Below are positions 6,553 through 14,570 of a stretch of DNA of 64,000 bases, in pieces. Numbering within the stretch: the first letter of the stretch is position 1; each line of letters opens with the position of its first letter. Location of the stretch: assembly GCA_021300155.1 (NCBI GenBank), contig JAJTID010000004.1:1-64000 (forward strand). The letters are read 5' to 3'. The translations under genes were made by a program, and so were the position numbers. The DNA is from Pirellula sp. GTDB lineage: Bacteria; Planctomycetota; Planctomycetia; Pirellulales; Pirellulaceae. The notes under the pieces were generated by a model. It worked only from the letters and a program-made list of their open reading frames with translations, was not told the DNA's origin and searched no databases.

Positions 6553-7524
6553 TCACTCCAAGTTCAAGTCAGCTTTCGATTCCAATTGCATTTCCACCTG
6601 CGAAACCTTCTTCGAGCTTTCGAAATTGCACCATAGACATTCCGTTTTGGTTTCCTTGACTTTGCCGGCTGCTGCTTTGTTGTCAATCAAGTAGTCATGA
6701 CGCTTCCAGCCATACTTCTGCTCCCATTGTGCGTAGAGGTCACTGGGATAGCCGCTGAGCATAAATTTCCCCTGAATGTTCGCCAACACGTCAAGGAGTT
6801 CGCGGTGTTGCGGCTCCGTCATTTCGTGAGCATAGGCACCGGTTGCGGTACGCGTTTCATGAAGATAGGGTGGATCGCAATAGAAGAGTGTATGCTCGCC
6901 GTCTTGCTTTCGAATGACATCGAGGGCGTTCTGGTTCAAGATCACGACACTGCGAAGTCGCTGATGAACATCCGGTAGTCCTTCGATGACGTTCAGCCAA
7001 GCCGACACTTGTTCGTTGATCCGACTCCGCGTTCGATTCCTTGATAAGGTCGCAAAGTCTTTCATGAGCCCTTGGCGAGATTGACGTGCCAGGATAAAGA
7101 AACGGACTGCGCGTTCGACTTTCGATTCGGTCGTTTGCTCTGTGTGTGGCTCTGTTTGAAGACGCGATTCTGCAAGTGCCTCATCGAACTCTGCTTCACT
7201 AAAGGGAGTCGCCTCCACTTTACGGCGGAACAATTCAAAGTCCTCCGGGGATTGCAACACTTTCCAAAAATTGATCAACTCCCCGTGGATATCATTTGCG
7301 ACTTCGCTGCTTCCTTGAAAAGCGGCTGAAAGTTTTTTGCCACTAAAGTTTTGATCGTTGGGGTCGGACATCCAGTCTCGGTTCGGGTCGCGCGCGAGCA
7401 GTATCCCACCGCCCCCGAAAAACGGCTCGACGTAATGCAAGTGTGGAGGCATCAACCCAAGGATCCAAGCTCGTAGATAGTATTTGCCACCATGCCACTT
7501 GATCGGTTGAGTTAATACAGCCAT
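6553..7524 (-). CDS. DNA adenine methylase (Dam/D12 class)
   Basis: This 323-residue N6-adenine DNA methyltransferase transfers a methyl group from S-adenosylmethionine to adenine in a short DNA site. KWHGGK at residues 9-14 and the S-adenosylmethionine loop FFGGGGIL (35-42) are near the N-terminus, followed by an insert and the EVANDIH segment. The catalytic DPPY is at 217-220. The motif order matches the alpha/D12 (Dam, DpnM) class. No restriction endonuclease gene is adjacent, so it is likely an orphan or phage-derived methylase. It lies between the REP-like element and astB. The recognition sequence cannot be read from the protein. Confidence 0.88.
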   Translation of the reverse strand: MAVLTQPIKWHGGKYYLRAWILGLMPPHLHYVEPFFGGGGILLARDPNRDWMSDPNDQNFSGKKLSAAFQGSSEVANDIHGELINFWKVLQSPEDFELFRRKVEATPFSEAEFDEALAESRLQTEPHTEQTTESKVERAVRFFILARQSRQGLMKDFATLSRNRTRSRINEQVSAWLNVIEGLPDVHQRLRSVVILNQNALDVIRKQDGEHTLFYCDPPYLHETRTATGAYAHEMTEPQHRELLDVLANIQGKFMLSGYPSDLYAQWEQKYGWKRHDYLIDNKAAAGKVKETKTECLWCNFESSKKVSQVEMQLESKADLNLE

Positions 7525-7610
7525 GTTTCAATACAGTTTGAAGAGCTAGGTTCGAGGAAGGGAGCAGAATACCAAGGTAACCAAACGCATACCAGTCTTG
7601 TCGACAACGT

Positions 7611-8936
7611 CTACGATCCCCACACGCGGGCAATCTGATTTGCTATGTGCTCGGCATGTGTGGCAAAGTCTAGTCGCATCAAGTCGGACATGGTAACGTG
7701 GGTTGGGTACTCCGCCTCGATGATGCTTTGTAATCGATGGGCTACATCCTCCGTGATGATTGACGATTTTGGCAATTGATGGATTTGCTCCTCGTCGAGG
7801 ATCACCCGTAAGCGGAGGCAAGCAGGACCACCACCATTGGCCATGCTTTGTTGAAGATGAACATAGTCGATCTGTTTCAATGTAGGAACAGCACGTCGTA
7901 ATCGCGCTAAGAACGATTGGACCGAATCGGAAGCTTGACAGGCAGACGGGCATATCATTCGCCAGCCTCCATCCGAATCCGTCACGATTTGACTGTTGAA
8001 GAGGTAAGTACTCACGGCTTCGGCCAAGCTCAACTCGGAGGCATGGATCTGTATTGCGAGAAGAGATTCTTTTGCCCTAGAAGAAAACTGCTCACTTAGC
8101 TGGTCGATGAAATTAGCACTATCGACAAACGCTTGTTCGTGATACAGCAGTAAGTTTTCGTGACTTGTGGCGATCACATCATTATGAAAGACCCCTGCGT
8201 CGATCGCTTCCGGTGTTTGCTGGACAAAGAAACATCGATCCGATGGTAGCTGGAGCGATTGAGCCACCAATTGCGATGCTAGTTTGCTTTGACGTGGAGG
8301 CCTGCGTCGTGATTGTTGTAGTTCGCTCGGGCCATCGTCGGAGCCATAAACGAAAACGTAGCAGCCATCGTGGCCAAATGGGGAGCACAATCGCATTCCA
8401 TTGGCAGCCCCTTCGTCCCGTAGGGGAGCACAACTCAAGAGAGCGGGATGTACGCGAACGCGAGGGACATTGGCAAAGAGACTGCACATTTGTTGATGCC
8501 GCTCCTCGGATTCGATCGAGCGATGAAGATTGGCAGACAGGTTCGCCACTTTGAGATGCATGCAGTCATCCATAGTGTCGGTCGCTGCGCTCATCGTTGC
8601 CGCGTTAGCGGTCCACATGAATGCCGAACTATAGGCAGCAGAAAGAACAGTTGGCGATATGTCGGCACATCGAGCCAAAACATCGCCCCGGTCCCCGGTG
8701 AACCCCAGGTTTTCGAGCCAGCCCCAAGCAGGCCGAGCGGGTGGAGGCAGAAACAATTGCGTGATTCCGAGGGAACTGACAAGCCGCATTTTGTACAGCC
8801 CCTCGAGTGCAGCCGCACGAGGATTGGACGCTCGGTGTTGGCTCTCCTCGCTCGCTTTGTTCCCCACTCCTAGCCCTCCGAAATGGTGGGTCGGACCGAT
8901 CAGTCCATCTATATTTAGCTCTCGAAGGGAACTCAT
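7611..8936 (-). CDS. astB: N-succinylarginine dihydrolase
   Basis: AstB hydrolyses N2-succinylarginine to N2-succinylornithine, ammonia and CO2 in the arginine succinyltransferase pathway. It is a pentein-fold enzyme. The start at 8936 gives MSSLRELNIDGLIGPTHHFG, matching the family N-terminus; the longer ORF upstream is not conserved. The catalytic residues are visible at E175 (APLRDEG), H251 (FHNDV) and C373 (NGGGPACLRLRV), in line with Glu174, His248 and Cys365 of the E. coli enzyme. The length of 441 residues is normal. The other ast genes are not in the window, so the pathway cannot be confirmed here. Confidence 0.92.
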   Translation of the reverse strand: MSSLRELNIDGLIGPTHHFGGLGVGNKASEESQHRASNPRAAALEGLYKMRLVSSLGITQLFLPPPARPAWGWLENLGFTGDRGDVLARCADISPTVLSAAYSSAFMWTANAATMSAATDTMDDCMHLKVANLSANLHRSIESEERHQQMCSLFANVPRVRVHPALLSCAPLRDEGAANGMRLCSPFGHDGCYVFVYGSDDGPSELQQSRRRPPRQSKLASQLVAQSLQLPSDRCFFVQQTPEAIDAGVFHNDVIATSHENLLLYHEQAFVDSANFIDQLSEQFSSRAKESLLAIQIHASELSLAEAVSTYLFNSQIVTDSDGGWRMICPSACQASDSVQSFLARLRRAVPTLKQIDYVHLQQSMANGGGPACLRLRVILDEEQIHQLPKSSIITEDVAHRLQSIIEAEYPTHVTMSDLMRLDFATHAEHIANQIARVWGS

Positions 8937-9130
8937 GATGCCTCTCAAACTCCAACAACAAACCACCCTACCGCTGGGATTGTCCCGTTTGTGCGGATTT
9001 TACGGAAGTTCCGAGGAAGGGATTTTCAGACTTTCCTTTACCCGCTGGATGCACTGGTTTACTATAAATTGGTATCAGTTGGACGCTATTGGCCTTTGAT
9101 TGCGTTCGTTTTAGGTTTTTGGGTACAGTC

Positions 9131-9874
9131 ATGACAAAACGCCGTCTCACGACACTAAGAAATTTTGAGCAGCTTGAGCGACGAGACTTGTGTGCTGCGG
9201 ACTGGCAAAACACGACCAATCGACTTGATGTAGACAGGTCTGGGATGGTGGAACCGTTCGACGCGTTGGCAGTGATCAATGACATCAATTTGAATGGTAG
9301 CCGTGTCTTGCCTTCGAAGCCGAGCAGTTATTCTGGCCCGATGCTGGATGTGAATGGTGACGGAAGCGTTGGGCCATTGGATGCGCTGATGGTCATCAAC
9401 TCATTCAATCGTATTGACGTTGGCTCGGTCGCACCGAACGTTCGGTTGCCGAATCAAGAAGGTGAAATGGTCGATCTTAGTACCTTCTACAACAAACGTG
9501 CCATCGTGTTGTATTTCTATCCCAAAGATGACACGCCTGGCTGCACCGTGGAAGCGTTGGACTTTAGTGTGCGGAAGAATCAGATCGCGGAACTAGGAGC
9601 GGAGCTCTTCGGAGTCAGCCTCGATAGCGTCGGCTCCCATCGCAGTTTTGCTGACAAGCATACGCTCAATTTTGATATCCTGGCGGATCCCGAAAAGAAA
9701 GTGACCACGGCTTATGGAGCGTTGACCGAAATCAACGGAATCCCCATTGCCAAACGGACCACGTTCATTATCGGGAGCGATGGTATCGTCAAGCAAGTCT
9801 TCTCCGATGTCGATGTGCTGATCCACGGTGAAGAAGTCGTTGCAGCACTTCAGTCTGGTATCCTGAATCGATAA
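9131..9874 (+). CDS. Exported dockerin-like / peroxiredoxin fusion
   Basis: The start at 9131 gives a 247-residue protein. The N-terminus FEQLERRDLCA (residues 12-22) matches the LExR-type sequence found at the start of many surface or exported planctomycete proteins. Two dockerin-type calcium-binding repeats follow: LDVDRSGMVEPFDALAVIN (32-50) and LDVNGDGSVGPLDALMVIN (72-90). From about residue 99 comes an AhpC/TSA peroxiredoxin of the Bcp type with peroxidatic C138 in DDTPGCTVEA. The Bcp resolving cysteine at +5 is replaced by leucine, and the only other cysteine is C21, so a 1-Cys mechanism or an external reductant is inferred. It likely reduces peroxides outside the cytoplasm. It stands alone on its strand. 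Confidence 0.85.
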   Translation: MTKRRLTTLRNFEQLERRDLCAADWQNTTNRLDVDRSGMVEPFDALAVINDINLNGSRVLPSKPSSYSGPMLDVNGDGSVGPLDALMVINSFNRIDVGSVAPNVRLPNQEGEMVDLSTFYNKRAIVLYFYPKDDTPGCTVEALDFSVRKNQIAELGAELFGVSLDSVGSHRSFADKHTLNFDILADPEKKVTTAYGALTEINGIPIAKRTTFIIGSDGIVKQVFSDVDVLIHGEEVVAALQSGILNR

Positions 9875-9958
9875 GTCTGAATGCACTTTCGCGTATAGCA
9901 GCCGAGTTCGAGAGCGACAGGCCTTATGCTCACGCTGCACAACGGAATATCTCTCGCT

Positions 9959-10960
9959 TTACAGAGTCGTATCTTCTAGGAATGGTTCTTGGCTGGCCAA
10001 CCGGATGATATTGGTGGTTGTGACCCGAGCTATTTCCGACAGTGCTTCTTCGGTTAGAAAAGCTTGATGGGCCGTGAGCAATACATTTGGAAACGTTAGC
10101 AACAGCGCCAATTCGTCATCTTGGAGTATCTCCCCGGATAGGTCTTCGAAAAAGATCCCTTCTTCCTCTTCGTAGACATCCAGTGCTACTCCTCCAACAT
10201 GGCCCGACTTGAGGAACCGAATCAGCGAGCTTGTATCGATAAGCTTGCCTCGGCTCGTATTGACGATAGTTACACCAGGCTTGGTGAGCGCAAGCGTAGT
10301 GTCATTTAATAGATGATGTGTGGCTTTGTTTAGCGGCGTGTGCAACGAAATGATATCGCTCTGCTTCAACAACGATTCCATACTCACATATTCGATTCCA
10401 TTGGACGAAGCCCATTCCGGGGAAGGGTATTCATCGAAAGCAATGACGTTGCAATCAAAGCCTCTGAATATTTTTGCCGTGACTTTGCCGATGCGTCCAG
10501 TGCCAATGATCCCCACCGTCTTGTGTGCGAGATCAAAGCCAACGAGACCGCGGAGTGAAAAGTTTTGCTCGCGTACACGGTTGTACGCTCGATGAAGTTT
10601 TCGATTGACCGCCAATAGCAAACCGACTGTATGTTCAGCAACAGCGTTCGGCGAGTAAGCGGGGACTCTCACGACAGAGATGGACAATTCCTTTGCGGCT
10701 TGGAGGTCCACGTTGTTGAAGCCGGCGCACCGCAGTGCAATGAGTCGCACTCCTTGGTTCTTCAAGGAGGTCATGCAAGCCCGGTCGATTTTGTCGTTCA
10801 CAAACACGCACACGACATCGCTGCCGGTTGCAGATTGAGCGGTTTCGTCCGTCAATCGGAACTCAAGAAACCGCCATTCGATCTTGTCCGCATTCTCACT
10901 GGCCAACAGATGCTCTCGATCGTAGGGCTTTGTATCGTAGACAGATACTTTCAAAGACAT
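9959..10960 (-). CDS. ldhA: D-2-hydroxyacid dehydrogenase, D-lactate dehydrogenase type
   Basis: This NAD-dependent enzyme probably interconverts pyruvate and D-lactate. The Rossmann motif GTGRIG is at residues 153-158, with the catalytic R237 (NTSRGK), the acidic EEEEGIFFEDLSG segment and H298 (TAHQAF). The acidic segment and the overall length of 333 residues fit the LdhA subgroup rather than glycerate or phosphoglycerate dehydrogenases. The second ATG (MSLKVSVYD) is chosen because an AAAAGGA site lies about nine bases upstream of it; the ATG two codons earlier is too close. It is divergent from the esterase gene across 65 bp. Confidence 0.85.
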   Translation of the reverse strand: MSLKVSVYDTKPYDREHLLASENADKIEWRFLEFRLTDETAQSATGSDVVCVFVNDKIDRACMTSLKNQGVRLIALRCAGFNNVDLQAAKELSISVVRVPAYSPNAVAEHTVGLLLAVNRKLHRAYNRVREQNFSLRGLVGFDLAHKTVGIIGTGRIGKVTAKIFRGFDCNVIAFDEYPSPEWASSNGIEYVSMESLLKQSDIISLHTPLNKATHHLLNDTTLALTKPGVTIVNTSRGKLIDTSSLIRFLKSGHVGGVALDVYEEEEGIFFEDLSGEILQDDELALLLTFPNVLLTAHQAFLTEEALSEIARVTTTNIIRLASQEPFLEDTTL

Positions 10961-11025
10961 ATTCATCGGTCCTTTTGTTAAAATGAGAAGGACGCCGTCA
11001 CACAAATCCTCGCCGAGAATAGAAC

Positions 11026-11904
11026 ATGTACTCCAACCTGTCTAGATGCTTCCCCTTTGCGTTCATCATTCTATTGCAACTCGACTCCATCGGGATGTCG
11101 GAACAACCGTCTTCGATTCCGTTGTGGGAAAAGGGTGCACCCGGCTTTGAAAGCAGAGCAAACGAGTTGGAAAAGGCAGATATCGGACCTGGAAAGTGCA
11201 ATGTTACGAACATTCATAATCCATCGATTGTTCCCTATCTACCGGCGGCGAACAAGGCAAACGGTACTGCGGTTCTCATCGCACCGGGAGGTGGACATCG
11301 CATGCTTTGCATGGGGCATGAAGGTTACGCGCTTGGAGAGTGGTTCGCAAACCGAGGCATCGCTGCCTTCGTGCTCAAGTACCGGTTAGCGCGTGAAGAA
11401 GGCTCTGTGTATACCGTCGATGAACATGCCATGGCGGATACGCGGCGGGCACTTCGTTTGATTCGATCGAAAGCGGAAGAGTGGCATATCCAGCCAGATC
11501 GAGTGGGAGTATTGGGGTTCTCTGCTGGTGGCGAACTCGCTGCACTTGCGGCGATGAAGTCCGACAATGGAAACAAACAAGATTCGGATCGTGTTGAAAC
11601 CTATTCCAGTCGCCCTGATTTCCAAGCGTTGATTTATCCAGGTAGTTCGAAGCGATTTACGGTGGAAAAGGGAATGCCGCCTCTCTTTATCGCTCTTGGA
11701 TACAAGGATCGCGACGACATCTCGATCGGTATGGCCGAGGTTTATTTGAACTACAAACGAGCTGGGGTGCCAGCGGAGTTGCATGTGTACTCCAACGCCG
11801 GACATGGCTTCGGTTACCGCGCTGGCACTACGAGCGGTTTCGGCGATTGGCAAATACGATTCGAAGAGTGGCTCGTCGATAGCAGTTTGTTGACACGCAA
11901 ATAG
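11026..11904 (+). CDS. Exported alpha/beta-hydrolase (acetylxylan-esterase-like)
   Basis: A 292-residue alpha/beta-hydrolase with a hydrophobic N-terminus (FPFAFIILLQ) that can serve as a signal peptide. The oxyanion segment APGGGH, the nucleophile elbow GFSAGG and the C-terminal NAGHGFG histidine are all present. This order fits the BD-FAE/endo-xylanase-associated esterase group that removes acetyl or feruloyl groups from plant or algal polysaccharides. The substrate is inferred from family only. It is followed by a 200-bp gap holding a long inverted repeat. Confidence 0.78.
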   Translation: MYSNLSRCFPFAFIILLQLDSIGMSEQPSSIPLWEKGAPGFESRANELEKADIGPGKCNVTNIHNPSIVPYLPAANKANGTAVLIAPGGGHRMLCMGHEGYALGEWFANRGIAAFVLKYRLAREEGSVYTVDEHAMADTRRALRLIRSKAEEWHIQPDRVGVLGFSAGGELAALAAMKSDNGNKQDSDRVETYSSRPDFQALIYPGSSKRFTVEKGMPPLFIALGYKDRDDISIGMAEVYLNYKRAGVPAELHVYSNAGHGFGYRAGTTSGFGDWQIRFEEWLVDSSLLTRK

Positions 11905-11956
11905 ACTTGCAGCTTTCGAATAAAGGGCATGTGGTCGCGGCTAGAATTACACTGGT

Positions 11957-12036
11957 TTGACCACGAATATCGCGAATAGCACGAATGGAGATAAAGTAGA
12001 TTCAACATTCGTGTGATTCGTTCTATTCGTGGTCAA
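11957..12036. repeat. Imperfect inverted repeat of ATTCGTG motifs
   Basis: TTGACCACGAAT (11957-11968) pairs with ATTCGTGGTCAA (12025-12036), and CACGAATG (11980-11987) with CATTCGTG (12006-12013). The arms also contain degenerate CGAAT repeats. It lies between two converging genes (esterase and ribBA), so it could act as a bidirectional terminator or be a dispersed intergenic repeat. Similar CCACGAAT-rich spacers are common in planctomycete intergenic DNA to my knowledge. Confidence 0.65.
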
Positions 12037-12105
12037 TAAAGGAGCATTGACGCATCTATCGAAATGGTAGATTACCAACGTTGCAATGGGCGAGTGCGAA
12101 CATTG

Positions 12106-13311
12106 CTATGGGAGCGTGTGTCCCATTTTGTCTCGTTTGGTTGCTAGGTAACTTGCGTTGTGTTCGTTGGGTTGGGAGATGATGGGTACTTGATCCACTA
12201 CGGTGAGATCGAAGCCTCGCAAGTTAAATGCTTCCGTCTTCTTGGGGTTGTTGGTCAGTAGCCGGATATCATGCAATCCGAGGTCTTTTAATATTTGAAT
12301 GCCAACTCCGTAATCTCGCATGTCCGCTTTGAAACCGAGTTTATGATTTGCCTCGACGGTATCGAAGCCGTCTTCTTGCAGCGCGTAAGCTTTGATTTTC
12401 TGGGCAAGCCCAATGCCACGTCCTTCTTGCGGTAAATAGACTAGCACACCGCATCCCTCTTTGGCGATTACATCGAGCGCTTGGTGCAATTGGTCGCCGC
12501 AGTCGCAACGGAGCGATGCAATCAAATCGCCTGTAAAGCAACTGCTATGCATGCGGACTAGCGGCGCTTTGCTCGCACTCACATCTCCTAGTACCAGTGC
12601 GACGGGCTCTTGGGATTCGAACTGAACTCCGTAGACTACGATATCAAACGTCCCATACTTCGTTGGTAACTTTGCTTTGGCTGTTCGGGATACCAGTTTC
12701 TCACTGATTCTCCGATGCGAAATGATCTGTTCGACGGTAATGATTTCCAGCGAATGCTTGGCGGCGAGTTCGAGCAATTCATCCCGGGTCGCGCGATCTC
12801 CTGCGCTGTTTAGGATTTCGCACAACACACCGGCTGGAGTGAGACCCGCCATTCTTGCTAAATCGACGGCTGCTTCGGTATGGCCGGCTCGACGCAGTAC
12901 GCCTCCCTCCATAGCGACCAATGGATAGACGTGGCCAGGCCGAACGAAGTCTGCGGGTTGGGAATTCTCATTGGCCAATCGACGGATCGTCTCTGCACGT
13001 TCTCCAGCGGTGATACCTGTTTTGCAACCCGCGTGATCCACGGGTGTCATGAACGCCGTCGTCAAAGGGGATGTATTCAAATCTACGAGCGTTCTCAGGT
13101 CCAGACGTTGACAGACGGATGGCAGCACGGGCGCGCACAATTGCCCATGCCCCTGAAGCATGAAATTGATGGTCTCGGTGGTAACTCCTTGCGCAGCGCA
13201 AATAAAGTCCCCTTCGTTCTCGCGGTCTTCGTCGTCCAAAACGATGACGACCTGACCTCGCGATATTGCGAGGACTGCTTTTTCAACGGTACTAAATCTA
13301 CTGGTCATCAT
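12106..13311 (-). CDS. ribBA: Riboflavin biosynthesis bifunctional RibBA
   Basis: The N-terminal half is 3,4-dihydroxy-2-butanone-4-phosphate synthase, with the DDEDRENEGDF acidic loop and HTEAAVDL. The C-terminal half is GTP cyclohydrolase II, with the zinc site SSCFTGDLIASLRCDCGDQ (three cysteines), EGRGIGL and YGVGIQIL. The two reactions supply the pyrimidine and four-carbon precursors of riboflavin. The length of about 400 residues is typical. It follows the sigma-54 activator on the same strand by about 60 bp. No riboflavin riboswitch was recognised upstream. Confidence 0.95.
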   Translation of the reverse strand: MMTSRFSTVEKAVLAISRGQVVIVLDDEDRENEGDFICAAQGVTTETINFMLQGHGQLCAPVLPSVCQRLDLRTLVDLNTSPLTTAFMTPVDHAGCKTGITAGERAETIRRLANENSQPADFVRPGHVYPLVAMEGGVLRRAGHTEAAVDLARMAGLTPAGVLCEILNSAGDRATRDELLELAAKHSLEIITVEQIISHRRISEKLVSRTAKAKLPTKYGTFDIVVYGVQFESQEPVALVLGDVSASKAPLVRMHSSCFTGDLIASLRCDCGDQLHQALDVIAKEGCGVLVYLPQEGRGIGLAQKIKAYALQEDGFDTVEANHKLGFKADMRDYGVGIQILKDLGLHDIRLLTNNPKKTEAFNLRGFDLTVVDQVPIISQPNEHNASYLATKRDKMGHTLP

Positions 13312-13370
13312 TGGTGAATCGTTTTCGAGAGGTGGGATTGTGCGTAGAGAACTTATTTCTAAACCGAAGG

Positions 13371-14516
13371 TTAACCATCGTTGGGCTCTAAGCCCTCGAG
13401 ATTGTAATCCTTCATCTTTTTATGCAACGTGTTTCGATTGATGCCGAGTCGCGTCGCCGCTTTGGTCTGTACGTAGTTGCAGGTCGCCAACACTTGAGCA
13501 ATCAACTCTTTTTCGACTCGGTCCACGATGGAGCTATGCAAATTATTGGAATCGGAATCGGCGACGCGAATACCTTGCTGCACGACTTCGCGAGACAGGG
13601 AATCAAAGTCCCATTTCGGAGCCGGTTCGTTGTTTGTAGCGGTGGCGGAAGATGACTTGCCTGTAACGATTTCGGGGAGTAAGTCACATGTCAATTCATC
13701 CGAGTCAGCCATCACGACAGAACGTTCGATATAGTTTTGTAGCTCACGAACATTGCCAGGCCAATGATAATCTTGAAGACATTGCATAGCTTTGCGTTCG
13801 ATGTGTACGACATAGCGATCATTCAACGCGCTGTAGACTTGTAGAAAGTGTCCTACTAAGGCAGGGATATCTTCTCGGCGTTTGCGCAGCGGTGGAATTT
13901 CGATGGGTACGACATTCAGACGCCAATAGAGATCTTCACGAAATCGCTCATGCTTGATTTCTTCTGCAAGATCGCGGTTGCTTGCAGCGATGACGCGTGT
14001 ATCTACCGAGACGGTTTCCGTATCCCCAACACGTTCAAATTGCTTTTGTTGTAAGACGCGTAGCAGCTTCACTTGCAAATGCATCGAGGTACTGTTGATC
14101 TCGTCGAGGAAGATCGTGCCTGAGTGTGCTGCTTCAAAGCGTCCCGCTCGGTTTCCTACAGCGCCTGTGAATGCTCCTCGAACGTGTCCAAAGAGTTCAC
14201 TCTCCAAAAGGCTTTCGCTCAGCGCCCCGCAATTCACTTTGACAAACGGGCCTGTGTTGCGATTGCTAAGCTGGTGGATTGCATTGGCAATCACTTCTTT
14301 TCCGGCACCTGTTTCGCCCAGTAGAAGGACGGATGCGTTACTAGCGGCTACCCGTCGCGTGATGCGATAGACTTCTTGCATGGCCGCCGCGCTGCCGATA
14401 ACACCAGGAAGTCCGCTCGCATTGGCGATAGAGTTTGACGAGACCTGCCCGCCGACCGATGGCGCAACCCCAGCGGGGGTTCGTTGCGAGTTTATCTCCT
14501 GTCTGATTCCTGCCAT
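13371..14516 (-). CDS. Sigma-54 dependent transcriptional activator (no receiver domain)
   Basis: This 381-residue activator has a short, unconserved N-terminus of about 35 residues instead of a receiver or sensor domain. The AAA+ domain shows Walker A GETGAGKE (67-74), GAFTGA (114-119), which contacts sigma-54, and Walker B GTIFLDEI (133-140). A Fis-type HTH lies at the C-terminus ([19 protein letters not shown]). With no input domain it is probably controlled by partner proteins or expression level. It lies 54 bp after an exported protein carrying a degenerate receiver domain. Confidence 0.9.
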   Translation of the reverse strand: MAGIRQEINSQRTPAGVAPSVGGQVSSNSIANASGLPGVIGSAAAMQEVYRITRRVAASNASVLLLGETGAGKEVIANAIHQLSNRNTGPFVKVNCGALSESLLESELFGHVRGAFTGAVGNRAGRFEAAHSGTIFLDEINSTSMHLQVKLLRVLQQKQFERVGDTETVSVDTRVIAASNRDLAEEIKHERFREDLYWRLNVVPIEIPPLRKRREDIPALVGHFLQVYSALNDRYVVHIERKAMQCLQDYHWPGNVRELQNYIERSVVMADSDELTCDLLPEIVTGKSSSATATNNEPAPKWDFDSLSREVVQQGIRVADSDSNNLHSSIVDRVEKELIAQVLATCNYVQTKAATRLGINRNTLHKKMKDYNLEGLEPNDG

Positions 14517-14570
14517 GGAGTTCCGAGTAGCCTAAGTCCACGAAACACGCATGGTTTATCGCCCCATGCG

